This document shows, in pieces, positions 26,693-34,720 of a DNA stretch of 64,000 nucleotides. A model generated the notes under the pieces. That model was not told the origin of the DNA. It did not search any database and saw only the letters and a list, made by a program, of their open reading frames with translations. Origin of the DNA: Halodesulfovibrio sp. (GTDB lineage: Bacteria; Desulfobacterota; Desulfovibrionia; Desulfovibrionales; Desulfovibrionaceae); NCBI RefSeq assembly GCF_015482765.1, contig NZ_JADMLB010000050.1:1-64000 (forward strand), in the 5' to 3' direction. The number at the start of each line of letters is the position of its first letter. Position 1 is the stretch's first letter. Made by a program: the position numbers and the translations under genes.

Positions 26693-27098
26693 ACAGCGTC
26701 TGTACTTCAAAGGATTCAGGCTGCCGGACATCCGCTCGATTCTTCGCATTCAGATTCAACTCTGCGGCATTGCCATTATTGCAGCATTTATCACGGTCTG
26801 GTTTAGTAAGTGGCCAATTACATTTGCAATTGGGGCAGTAATAGCCACGTTTAGTTTCTTTTCAGTTGCGAAGTTTGTTCAGCAAATCATCTTGCGTGAA
26901 TATGACAGAAGCATGCTGTGGGGAATGCTATTCAGATTTTATGGACGTCTGCTTATAGTCGGTGTGGCTGTCGCCATGCTGATTGTAAAGTTTCATGTTC
27001 CTATGATGGCACTTGTGTCCGGTTTGGCTACAAGTATGGTAACGATGCTCATCTGGATGATCTCCAGACAGAATGGGCGGAAAACCAAGGAGGCATAG
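26667..27098 (+). CDS. atpI: ATP synthase subunit I
   Basis: This 143-residue protein has four predicted membrane helices (about residues 28-47, 50-70, 82-105 and 108-128), as in the AtpI/subunit I family that helps assemble the c-ring. The N-terminus is soluble and charged. It overlaps atpZ by 26 bp and ends three bases before atpB. Assignment rests on topology and position, since the family is poorly conserved. Confidence 0.8.
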   Translation: MKDFSEKIEQRLYFKGFRLPDIRSILRIQIQLCGIAIIAAFITVWFSKWPITFAIGAVIATFSFFSVAKFVQQIILREYDRSMLWGMLFRFYGRLLIVGVAVAMLIVKFHVPMMALVSGLATSMVTMLIWMISRQNGRKTKEA

Positions 27099-27101
27099 GA
27101 T

Positions 27102-27803
27102 ATGGCAAGTGGTTTGCCTCATCCGTTGCTGCTCGCGCCTCTCGCAGGCATGGACAGCATTACAATTAACGGGGAAGTAGTGAACTTCAGCCATGTGTTC
27201 TACACATGGATCGCAATGGCTATTCTGTTCACTTTAGCCTTCCTTGTACGCGGACAAATAAAACTTGTCCCCGGAAAGTTACAAAACGTTTTCGAGGTCA
27301 TCATTGGCGGTCTCGAAGATTTCGTAGTGGGTAACATCGGTGAAGACGGAAGAAAAATCTTCCACGTTCTTATCGCACTGTTCCTCTTTATTATTACAAT
27401 GAACCTCATGGGCCTTGTACCGGGCTTCGACGCCCCTACCGCGAACGTTAACACGAACGCAGCAATGGCTCTGTTTACATTTGGTTACTATAACTGGATC
27501 GGCCTCAGACGCTGGGGCGTGGGATACATCAAACACTTCTGTGGGCCATTCTGGTGGCTTACTCCGTTGATGTTACCGCTGGAACTCATTTCTCACTGTG
27601 CTCGTCCACTTTCTCTGACACTCCGTCTCTTCGGTAACATCAGAGGTGAAGAAATCGTTCTGATCCTGTTCTTCCTGCTTGCACCACTTGTTGGTACTAT
27701 TCCGATCTACTTCTTGTTCGGTCTTGCTAAGTGTTTGCAGGCATTTATCTGGTTCATGCTCAGCATGATCTACCTCAAAGGCTCTCTCGAACACGCACAT
27801 TAG
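27102..27803 (+). CDS. atpB: ATP synthase F0 subunit a
   Basis: This 233-residue integral membrane subunit forms the ion half-channels next to the c-ring. The essential arginine is R175 in the conserved stretch [14 protein letters not shown]. Five to six hydrophobic segments are visible. The ribosome binding site AAGGAGG lies at the end of atpI. It is followed 75 bp later by atpE. Confidence 0.96.
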   Translation: MASGLPHPLLLAPLAGMDSITINGEVVNFSHVFYTWIAMAILFTLAFLVRGQIKLVPGKLQNVFEVIIGGLEDFVVGNIGEDGRKIFHVLIALFLFIITMNLMGLVPGFDAPTANVNTNAAMALFTFGYYNWIGLRRWGVGYIKHFCGPFWWLTPLMLPLELISHCARPLSLTLRLFGNIRGEEIVLILFFLLAPLVGTIPIYFLFGLAKCLQAFIWFMLSMIYLKGSLEHAH

Positions 27804-27878
27804 TCTGCTGTTCCGCCTTATTCCGGGGGAAATGGTCTTCGACCAACTAACATAAAATAATTTTAGGAGTGTTTCAAA

Positions 27879-28187
27879 ATGCGTAAGTTTCTTATGATTG
27901 CTCTCAACACCGTTGCTCTGATCTCCATCGCTGCAGTAGCTTTCGCTGCTGAAGGTGCTAACACTTACGGCGATCTCGTATACTTCGGTGCTGCTCTCGG
28001 CATGGCTATTGCTGCTGCTGGTTGTGGTATCGGTCAGGGTCTCGGTCTGAAAGCTGCTTGTGAAGGTACTGCACGTAACCCAGAAGCATCTAACAAAATT
28101 ACCGTTGCTCTCATTCTTGGCTTGGCATTCGTAGAATCCCTTGCTATTTACGCTCTCGTTGTTAACCTTATGCTTCTTACTGCGTAA
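27879..28187 (+). CDS. atpE: ATP synthase F0 subunit c
   Basis: This 102-residue proteolipid forms the rotor ring. After an N-terminal hydrophobic, signal-like segment (about 1-24, ending AFAAEG), the hairpin has helix 1 with GCGIGQGLGLK, the polar loop ARNPEA, and helix 2 with FVESLAIYALV. The ion-binding carboxylate is E86. Q53 and S87 occupy the positions of two ligands of Na-binding c-rings, but the following Thr is Leu (L88). The N-terminal extension makes it longer than the usual 75-85 residues. The ribosome binding site is GGAG. Confidence 0.96.
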   Translation: MRKFLMIALNTVALISIAAVAFAAEGANTYGDLVYFGAALGMAIAAAGCGIGQGLGLKAACEGTARNPEASNKITVALILGLAFVESLAIYALVVNLMLLTA

Positions 28188-28206
28188 GTCTACAACTTGC
28201 CTTTTT

Positions 28207-28238
28207 AGAGGAGGCCGTTGCTGCGGCCTCCTCTTTTT
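28207..28238 (+). terminator. Terminator between atpE and rex
   Basis: AGAGGAGGCCG (28207-28217) pairs with CGGCCTCCTCT (28224-28234), followed by T5. rex is thus at least partly transcribed from its own promoter. Confidence 0.85.
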
Positions 28239-28248
28239 ACCTTAAGAT

Positions 28249-28266
28249 ATGAGAATTATTTCACAA
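28249..28266 (-). promoter_or_regulatory. Candidate Rex operator directly upstream of rex
   Basis: On the minus strand this reads TTGTGAAATAATTCTCAT, matching TTGTGAA-N4-TTCACAA at 12 of 14 specified positions. It ends 13 bp before the rex ATG, between the atpE terminator and the ribosome binding site. Negative autoregulation is the straightforward inference. Confidence 0.6.
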
Positions 28267-28279
28267 ATTTGGAGCGTTC

Positions 28280-28924
28280 ATGCCACAACAGAAAAGTGAA
28301 CATATTCCAAGAGCGACCATTCAACGTCTGGCCGTATATGTTCAAGTGTTGGAAAATCTTCAGCGCGAAGGCACAGAAGTTATTTCCTCAGAGCCGCTTG
28401 CAAAAGCGTGCAATGTTAACGCTTCACAGATACGAAAAGACCTTGCCTACTTTGGCGAATTCGGTGTGCGTGGTGTTGGTTACTACGTAAAAAACCTCAT
28501 TGCCTCTATCACCAGCGCTCTTGGTGTTGATAGAGAATGGAGAACCGTTCTCGTTGGTGTAGGTAACCTTGGTAAAGCTCTTCTGAATCATAAAGAGTTC
28601 CGTCTCCGCGGTTTTAATATCGTCGGCGCATTTGATTGCGATCCTTTTAAAATCGGTGAAGAAGTATCCGGACTCGAAGTAGTTTGTACAAAGCGTTTAC
28701 GCGAAATGATAGGCGATAACGGCGCTGAGATCGGTATTATTACCACCCCGCCCGAACGCGCTCAACGTGCTGCTAACCACCTTGTGGAAGCAGGTATTAA
28801 TGGTATTCTCAACTTTGCTCCGTCCCGAATTACTGTGCCGGATCATGTAAATGTAGAATACGTAGACTTTTTCCACCATTTGTACGCTCTCTCTTTCAAC
28901 ATCACTCATCCGAATTCTAAGTAG
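28280..28924 (+). CDS. rex: Redox-sensing transcriptional repressor Rex
   Basis: This 214-residue regulator binds DNA when NADH is low. Residues 1-80 form the winged HTH with the family segment QIRKDLAYFGEFG (50-62). Residues 85-214 form a Rossmann domain with GVGNLG at 93-98. The C-terminal YVDFFHHLYAL is the domain-swapped helix region. The length is normal. The ribosome binding site is GGAG. Location after atpB-atpE is the known Desulfovibrio arrangement, and candidate Rex dyads lie before both atpZ and rex. Confidence 0.95.
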   Translation: MPQQKSEHIPRATIQRLAVYVQVLENLQREGTEVISSEPLAKACNVNASQIRKDLAYFGEFGVRGVGYYVKNLIASITSALGVDREWRTVLVGVGNLGKALLNHKEFRLRGFNIVGAFDCDPFKIGEEVSGLEVVCTKRLREMIGDNGAEIGIITTPPERAQRAANHLVEAGINGILNFAPSRITVPDHVNVEYVDFFHHLYALSFNITHPNSK

Positions 28925-28978
28925 TACATTTGGAAGAATAAAAGATTACAGCGCCCTTTCGGTCGAAATTTTTTTCGT

Positions 28979-29014
28979 TTTTTACCCCGTATACTGTTGT
29001 GTACGGGGTAAAAA
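28979..29014 (+). other. Strong hairpin upstream of the SAM hydrolase-family gene
   Basis: TTTTTACCCCGTA (28979-28991) pairs with TACGGGGTAAAAA (29002-29014), 13 bp. There is no U-run beyond it on the plus strand. It may end the rex transcript with help, or act as a leader hairpin 43 bp before the next start. Confidence 0.5.
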
Positions 29015-29056
29015 CGTTATGATGGAGTCTGGTTTCTACTTTCTGGAGGAAAAAAC

Positions 29057-29995
29057 ATGTCACTGAGCTTTTTTCTACTTACAGACTTTGGTAGTACAGA
29101 TCCTTATGTTGCGCAGATGAAAGGCGTGCTCAACACGCTTGCGCCACAGTATCAAATTTTCGACATAACCCATAACATCGCCCCCTATAACATCGCTCAA
29201 GCAGGATTCTTTCTCGACTCAACAGTCGAACATCTCCCGCCTCATTCTATCACAATTTGCGTTGTAGACCCGGGGGTTGGAACCAGCCGAGACATCCTGT
29301 GTATGGTTTTAGACAATAAAGCCATCCTCGCTCCAGATAACGGCTGCCTCTCCTTCTTACGAACCCGCTATCCTGAAGCACCCATTTATAGAATAATGCA
29401 ACATCACTTGCCGCTCGAGTACACTTCCCACTCATGTACTTTCCACGGCAGAACACTCTTTTCTCCACTGGCTGCAGACCTAGCACTGCATATTGAGCAA
29501 ATCCCATCGTATATGGAATGCACCGCCCCTGCACCGTTCAGTAAAGATTCAACGCAAGATTGCCGTTTAGAAATGTTTCCACCGCAACCGACGCAGACAG
29601 ACTCTATTCTCACGCCGTACATGAAACGCAACGGTCACCCTGTTGCCGATACTATTGTCATGTTGCCGGAGTATGTGGCACACATTGAAAAGAATATTAT
29701 AGAAACCCATGTGCTGCACATTGACAGCTTCGGCAATGTCATACTCGCACTGCAAAGCGAAAAATGGCGTAAAAAAATTGCCGATGGCGGCGAACTTACT
29801 TTGTACACCCAAACCAGCCGACCTCTACGATTCATTTCTGCGTATGCGCAGCTATCTGAAAACCAAATAGGTATCATTTGCGGCAGTCAGGGATACTTAG
29901 AAATAGCATGCAATATGTGTTCAGCAGCACAATTTATCAACCTTCAGCTAGGCGAACCAATCAAAATTGCTCTCTCTGTTCCGCCTGAGATGTAA
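29057..29995 (+). CDS. SAM hydroxide adenosyltransferase (DUF62/SAM hydrolase family)
   Basis: This 312-residue protein belongs to the DUF62 family, relatives of chlorinase and fluorinase. Most members split S-adenosylmethionine to adenosine and methionine using water. The N-terminal motif LLTDFGSTDPYV includes D10 and D15, and VVDPGVGTSRD follows near residue 74. A C-terminal domain contains DSFGNVILAL. The ribosome binding site is GGAGG. It ends two bases before cobS, so the two are cotranscribed. The biological role in this context is unclear. Confidence 0.87.
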   Translation: MSLSFFLLTDFGSTDPYVAQMKGVLNTLAPQYQIFDITHNIAPYNIAQAGFFLDSTVEHLPPHSITICVVDPGVGTSRDILCMVLDNKAILAPDNGCLSFLRTRYPEAPIYRIMQHHLPLEYTSHSCTFHGRTLFSPLAADLALHIEQIPSYMECTAPAPFSKDSTQDCRLEMFPPQPTQTDSILTPYMKRNGHPVADTIVMLPEYVAHIEKNIIETHVLHIDSFGNVILALQSEKWRKKIADGGELTLYTQTSRPLRFISAYAQLSENQIGIICGSQGYLEIACNMCSAAQFINLQLGEPIKIALSVPPEM

Positions 29996-29997
29996 GA

Positions 29998-30735
29998 ATG
30001 CTGACACAACTTTGGTCTGAATATGTTGCCGCGCTCAGTTTTATGACGCGTCTTGGCCCTGCCCGCATGTACACAAGTGAAGAAATTGCGGCCACAATGC
30101 GTCAATTTTATACCGTAGGTCTTACAATAGGCGCCCTCATAACGCTTCCCTTTGCGTTGGGCGCCTTTTCTAACCACCCGTGGATTCAAGCATGGCTGTG
30201 GGTCTTTCTTTCCATCTGGGTTACCCGTGCCCTCCATTGGGACGGTTGGGCTGACATCTGGGATGGATGGGGAAGTTGTGCTCAAGGCGAACGTTTTTGG
30301 GAAATAGTCAAAGACAGCAGAGTGGGTGCCTTCGGAGCCATAGCAATGGTTATCGGCATTCTTGGACAAACGTTACTGGCTCACGAACTTTTCGCCATTA
30401 ATCAATGGCAGGTTCTTATCTTTGCCCCTATTGCAGGACGCGTTGCAGCAGTTATCATCGGCGGGCTGGGCAATGCACCGGCTGCCTCTACACAAGGTCG
30501 CTTGTTTCTTGAAGGAGCAACACGCACAACCATTCTTATCCAGACAACTCTGGCAATTCTTACCGGATTTGCGCTATGCGGCTTTCTCCCAACTCTCTAT
30601 ACCGTATTATTATGCGCCTTGCTTATCTGGTCATATCTCCGACTCGCCAAACAACAGGGTGGTATTAACGGTGATTTTCTAGGAGCTACCGTCATAGGCG
30701 GCGAACTTGCCGCAATGCTCTCCTTTCTTATGTAG
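29998..30735 (+). CDS. cobS: Adenosylcobinamide-GDP ribazoletransferase (cobalamin synthase)
   Basis: This 245-residue integral membrane enzyme joins adenosylcobinamide-GDP with alpha-ribazole in the last part of B12 synthesis. The signature HWDGWADIWDG at residues 80-90 corresponds to the catalytic Asp-rich motif. Several hydrophobic helices follow, and the length is typical. It starts two bases after the SAM hydrolase-family gene. No other cob genes and no cobalamin riboswitch are visible nearby. Confidence 0.92.
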   Translation: MLTQLWSEYVAALSFMTRLGPARMYTSEEIAATMRQFYTVGLTIGALITLPFALGAFSNHPWIQAWLWVFLSIWVTRALHWDGWADIWDGWGSCAQGERFWEIVKDSRVGAFGAIAMVIGILGQTLLAHELFAINQWQVLIFAPIAGRVAAVIIGGLGNAPAASTQGRLFLEGATRTTILIQTTLAILTGFALCGFLPTLYTVLLCALLIWSYLRLAKQQGGINGDFLGATVIGGELAAMLSFLM

Positions 30736-30771
30736 CAAATCATTTTCTTTGAAACCTCCTTGCGGACAACT

Positions 30772-30793
30772 TCGGCACGGAATCTGCTATAAT
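30772..30793 (+). promoter_or_regulatory. Candidate sigma-54 promoter of fliJ-motE, overlapping a sigma-70 -10 element
   Basis: TCGGCACGGAATCTGCT (30772-30788) has GG at 30774-30775 and GC at 30786-30787 with the required 10-base spacing. It differs from the consensus YTGGCACGRNNNTTGCW at only two specified positions. A TATAAT follows at 30788-30793. The fliJ start is 51 bp downstream. Sigma-54 control is common for flagellar genes in this group. Confidence 0.6.
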
Positions 30794-30843
30794 AGTATAC
30801 ATCTAGGGAACATGTCATTCGATTGACACTACTAGGAAGGGTT

Positions 30844-31278
30844 ATGGCACCATTCAAGTTCAAGTTGCAGCAGGTGCTCGAATACCGCACCCAGCTGGAA
30901 GATCAGGCCAAGCTGGTGCTGGCGGAAGTGCAGCGCAAGTACGAAAAACAAGTACGGCGTGTTGATGGCCTGCGAGACGCACTCGCAGAAAATCAAACTC
31001 TTATGAGCACTACGTCAGATCCTGCTCAAACATGGATTCTGCGCAACTTCCTGCAAGGTGTGCGTCAAGATATCAGCACCGCTGAACACCGATTGCTTAC
31101 ACTCGCACAGGAACTGCATTCTGCACGGCAAGATTTGACTGAGAAATCTCAGGAAAAAAAGCTACTGGAAAAACTCAAAGAAAACCAAGCAAAGCGGCAC
31201 GCTCATGAAGAAAAGACAAAAGAACAACTCCAGCTCGACGAAACAGCAACACTTAGGTTCAAAGCTCAAGCTTTCTAA
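30844..31278 (+). CDS. fliJ: Flagellar export chaperone-like protein FliJ
   Basis: This 144-residue, highly charged, all-helical coiled-coil protein begins MAPFKFKLQQVLEYRTQLED, the pattern of FliJ, the stalk-like component of the flagellar type III export ATPase. The ATG at 30844 follows AGGAAGGG; an in-frame start at 30823 lacks that context. Its 3' end overlaps the next gene by 74 bp. The expected neighbour fliI is not in the window. Confidence 0.83.
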   Translation: MAPFKFKLQQVLEYRTQLEDQAKLVLAEVQRKYEKQVRRVDGLRDALAENQTLMSTTSDPAQTWILRNFLQGVRQDISTAEHRLLTLAQELHSARQDLTEKSQEKKLLEKLKENQAKRHAHEEKTKEQLQLDETATLRFKAQAF

Positions 31279-31927
31279 AATCTGCAAGCTTCTTGGATGT
31301 GCAATTCTGTTCAAGCTCATTCTTGTCGGCACTATTGTTTTTGATGCTGATACAGAAATTGCTTCTATTCTGCCTTCCAGCACTCCAGCTCCTGTGCAGA
31401 AAGTAGCGGAAAAGCCATCACTCACGCTTGAAGAACGTTTTGCACAGGTGAAACAGAACTTGCCTTCATCTCCTGCAACGCTTACTACCAGCAAAGCGCA
31501 TGCAGAAGAAGAAACGCCTAAAAAACCTGCTCCGGCGCCTAAAGCTGAAGAAGATTCCATGACTCGCGACCTGCTCAAATCCAAACAGGTTGAGCTTAAT
31601 AGACGCGAACAGGAACTCACACGACTTCAGGCGACTATCGACGGTAAGCTTGCAAAACTACAAGCACTTGAAAAGCGTCTTCAAACTATGCTTAACAGTG
31701 CAAAGAAGACAAAAGATAAGAAGATGGAACACCTTGTAGATGTCTATTCAAACATGAAAGGCAAACAGGCAGCCCAGGTTCTTGAAACCCTCGATGAAGA
31801 AATTTCTGTTAAAATTCTGGCAGGCATGCGCGGACGCAAAGCAGGTGAAATCTTGACTTTTGTCAGACCGGACAAGGCAGCTCGTCTTTCCGAAGCACTG
31901 ACAAATATGCAGTTACCATTTGAGTAG
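31205..31927 (+). CDS. MotE-like flagellar protein with MgtE N-terminal-type domain
   Basis: This 240-residue protein has a short basic N-terminus, one membrane helix (about residues 27-45), a Pro/Ala/Lys-rich linker, a coiled coil (about 118-170), and a C-terminal domain like the MgtE N-domain/MotE (MKGKQAAQVLETLDEEISVKIL-type helices). MotE-like proteins are periplasmic partners of the flagellar stator. The start must lie inside fliJ because no other start codon precedes the membrane helix; there is no good ribosome binding site, which implies translational coupling. It ends three bases before truA. Confidence 0.75.
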   Translation: MKKRQKNNSSSTKQQHLGSKLKLSKICKLLGCAILFKLILVGTIVFDADTEIASILPSSTPAPVQKVAEKPSLTLEERFAQVKQNLPSSPATLTTSKAHAEEETPKKPAPAPKAEEDSMTRDLLKSKQVELNRREQELTRLQATIDGKLAKLQALEKRLQTMLNSAKKTKDKKMEHLVDVYSNMKGKQAAQVLETLDEEISVKILAGMRGRKAGEILTFVRPDKAARLSEALTNMQLPFE

Positions 31928-31930
31928 AGA

Positions 31931-32704
31931 ATGCCCCGAATAAAAATTACTGTCGCCTACATCGGCACCCGATACGTAGGGTGGCAAATTCAACCTCCAA
32001 GGGTTGAGCACCGCCAGCCTACAATTCAAGGCGAAATTGAAAAAGTTTTGACCGCTGTCACCGGCACCCTCGTAAGGGTGCATGGCAGCGGTCGCACTGA
32101 TTCCGGCGTCCATGCGGATGCGCAGGTCGCCCATTTTGATCTGTCAGAGCAATGGGCACGTGTAAACTGGCAAAAAGTATTTACCACCAAACTGCCGCAC
32201 GATATTGCAGTCACAAGTGTTGAAAGAGTAGATGATGACTTTCACTCAAGATTCAGCGCTAAAGGAAAATGCTACACGTACACCCTATGGCTTAATAATA
32301 AATACGTGTTGCCGGCCCGCTATCCGTTTGTATGGAAAACTGGCCCGCTGGATATTGCTGCAATGGAACAAGCAGCAAACCATTTGCTGGGTGAACATGA
32401 TTTCGCCACATATCAGAATGCAGGCACCGAAATAACAAACACCGTGCGCACTATCAGCCGCATGACTCACGACTGTCCAAACTATGCAACGCTGTCCGAT
32501 CTTCCTGATGAACTCGTTTGGACATTTGAGGCTTCTGGTTTTCTCAAACAAATGGTTCGTAATTTAATGGGCACTCTTGTTGCCTGCGGCAGGCATAAAA
32601 TATCACCAGACTCAGTGCCGAACATACTTGCAGCCAAAGATCGCACCGCTGCACCTGCTACCGCTCCTGCCTGCGGGTTATCCATGCACAAAGTATTCTT
32701 TTAG
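31931..32704 (+). CDS. truA: tRNA pseudouridine(38-40) synthase
   Basis: This 257-residue enzyme modifies the anticodon stem of tRNA. The catalytic aspartate is D57 in GSGRTDSGVHADAQ. Both TruA half-domains are present, and the length is typical. It follows motE by three bases and is probably cotranscribed with the flagellar genes. Confidence 0.95.
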   Translation: MPRIKITVAYIGTRYVGWQIQPPRVEHRQPTIQGEIEKVLTAVTGTLVRVHGSGRTDSGVHADAQVAHFDLSEQWARVNWQKVFTTKLPHDIAVTSVERVDDDFHSRFSAKGKCYTYTLWLNNKYVLPARYPFVWKTGPLDIAAMEQAANHLLGEHDFATYQNAGTEITNTVRTISRMTHDCPNYATLSDLPDELVWTFEASGFLKQMVRNLMGTLVACGRHKISPDSVPNILAAKDRTAAPATAPACGLSMHKVFF

Positions 32705-32763
32705 CAGCCCACCACCAGCAAATCCTTTCTTTTCACAATAAATTCATACCATTACACACAAGA

Positions 32764-32787
32764 GAAGGCCGGATAAATCCGGCCTTC
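32764..32787. terminator. Hairpin between convergent truA and fliM
   Basis: GAAGGCCGGAT (32764-32774) pairs with ATCCGGCCTTC (32777-32787), 11 bp with a two-base turn. No clear U-run follows on either strand. It probably marks the end of both transcripts. Confidence 0.6.
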
Positions 32788-32905
32788 AGTTGAACACGCA
32801 TAACCATTTGTCCAATATACGCGCACCGTGCCCTCTGCACAGTATGGAATTACTGTACGGTTGTTGGTGCATTGTAGCTATTACATTTTTAATGATAATT
32901 ACTAG

Positions 32906-33886
32906 CTACGTGTAGCTTGGCTCTTCTTCATTCACAATCTGGAATGCTTTGTTTGATTTTACCGTACCGCTGATTCCATGGAACTTTTTGACGCCTTCAA
33001 TGGTTGCTTCAAGCAAGTCTTCAGTGTCCGTATCCAAAAGAAGCACGTCACCTATTTTAAGACGAAGCAACTGGTTGCCTGTTATTTTTGATTCACCGAA
33101 GCGAACTTTCATTTCCACAGGTGTCTCCAGCAGGCGTTCCTTCAAACGAGAAACCCAGGCATGGTCAACTTCCAGACGCTCTGTCTGGAAACTGGCATGC
33201 AGTTTGGAACGGATCGGTTCAATTGTCGCATAAGGCAGACACATGATTAATGAACCGATAGCGCTTTCAAGTTCCACTTCAAAGGTAATAACAACCACAA
33301 CGTCGCTTGGCGGCACAATCGCAGCAAACTGCGGGTTAATCTCTGAACGTACAAGCTCAAGATTAACTTCATGCACAGGACGCCAGCTTTCTTCCATGTT
33401 ATCCAGTGCAATCTTAATCACACGATCAACAATAGCCTGCTCAATTCGTGTAAATTCTCGACCTTCAATCTTTGGCTGACTTCCGGCACCGCCGAAAAAG
33501 TTTTCAACCAGAGCAAATACAAGGCGGGAGTCTACAACGATTATGGCATTCCCGCGCAGGGGTTCCATTTTAAAAATATTGATGCTGGTAGGAACAGGCA
33601 AAGAACGCATGAAGTCCCCGAATTTCGTCATATCAATAGAAATCGGGTTCAATTCAACACGCTTACGCACTGCGTTAGAAAGCGCGTTCGTGCAAAGACG
33701 TGAAAAACGGTCATTCACAATCTCAAGAACCGGCATTCGCCCTCGGATAATTCTATCCTGATTCGCAAGGTCAAATGCTACTATACCGGTCTCATCTTCC
33801 GGAATATCTGTTTCACTTTCGATTTCGCCGCCTGAAAGCCCGCGCAGCAGAGCATCTACTTCGTCTTGTGCTAAAATCTTATTCAT
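32906..33886 (-). CDS. fliM: Flagellar motor switch protein FliM
   Basis: This 326-residue C-ring protein sets rotation direction. The N-terminal peptide MNKILAQDEVDALLRGL is the CheY-P binding segment. The CheC-like middle domain includes RSLPVPTSINIFKMEPLRG around residue 95, and the C-terminal SpoA (FliN-like) domain covers about 250-320. Only this switch gene is present here; fliN and fliG are elsewhere. The gene is convergent with truA. Confidence 0.95.
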   Translation of the reverse strand: MNKILAQDEVDALLRGLSGGEIESETDIPEDETGIVAFDLANQDRIIRGRMPVLEIVNDRFSRLCTNALSNAVRKRVELNPISIDMTKFGDFMRSLPVPTSINIFKMEPLRGNAIIVVDSRLVFALVENFFGGAGSQPKIEGREFTRIEQAIVDRVIKIALDNMEESWRPVHEVNLELVRSEINPQFAAIVPPSDVVVVITFEVELESAIGSLIMCLPYATIEPIRSKLHASFQTERLEVDHAWVSRLKERLLETPVEMKVRFGESKITGNQLLRLKIGDVLLLDTDTEDLLEATIEGVKKFHGISGTVKSNKAFQIVNEEEPSYT

Positions 33887-34096
33887 ACGTCCTGTATCTC
33901 CGAAAACCTGTACTCATACTTAGTGCAGAGCACGCAGCGAGTGATCAAGTAGGAATTTTTTGACACAACATGTGCCTAAGCTCTTTTTATGCACTATTAA
34001 TGCCAACCACTCGACTCAGTCACACTTGCAGAAAAGCCCAACTGCATTAAAAAACTGCACACGGCATTACTGGCAACATACCGCACTGCATACGCA

Positions 34097-34558
34097 CTAC
34101 TGAGAATGTCTTGCCTTCACTCCGTCTACTTCGTGCTGACTGGCATACCCGAGCATAACAATAGTTTCTGCAACACTGTAAGGACAAGAAGTTGACCTGC
34201 GATATTGCTTCACCTTTTCAAGTTCACGCTCAGTTACAACCCTTTGGTTTACCAATTCCTGTTCGAATGTTCCTTGTGCGCTGCTGGGGGTACTGGGACT
34301 TTCATCCAATACCACCTCCTTCTGCGAGCTGGACTCAGCCCTTGCCATGCGCAACTTATTAATGACTATCTTTTTCTCTTCACGCTTGGAAATAAGCGCA
34401 GCCTGAAGTTCAGAAACTTCACTGTGCAAAGCGCGACGCGATTGCTTGAATGTATTAATCTTCTCATTCATTTTGGCTGTCGCGTAAAAATTGCACCCTG
34501 CAATAAAACATACAGCGATAAGTCCACAGAATCCTAGTACCAGAAGGTCCATTCCCAC
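34097..34558 (-). CDS. Unknown membrane-anchored coiled-coil protein
   Basis: This 153-residue protein has an N-terminal membrane segment (about residues 4-25) followed by a long charged helix with heptad character (about 30-75), a Ser-rich linker and a small C-terminal helical domain ending in SVAETIVMLGYASQHEVDGV. That tail resembles the C-termini of short flagellar or motility-associated proteins, but I cannot name a family. The start follows GAGGTGGG. It lies upstream of fliM on the same strand with a 210-bp gap. Confidence 0.72.
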   Translation of the reverse strand: MGMDLLVLGFCGLIAVCFIAGCNFYATAKMNEKINTFKQSRRALHSEVSELQAALISKREEKKIVINKLRMARAESSSQKEVVLDESPSTPSSAQGTFEQELVNQRVVTERELEKVKQYRRSTSCPYSVAETIVMLGYASQHEVDGVKARHSQ

Positions 34559-34720
34559 CTCTTTTCATAAACATTAGACCAGGGACACTCCACCCCATTC
34601 TATACTTTAGTGAAACTAGAGCAACTTACCTGCTTTCAAGCATATTCTCAACCTTCAAGATTAAGCGTAAGAGGAGTTACGCTTTCTTCCTGACATGATT
34701 TGTGGCATGGTCTCCCTACT

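Noticed and set aside
28925-29056. Possible cobalamin riboswitch upstream of the SAM hydrolase-cobS pair
   Set aside because: The gap is too short and lacks the B12-box. Only a simple 13-bp hairpin is present.
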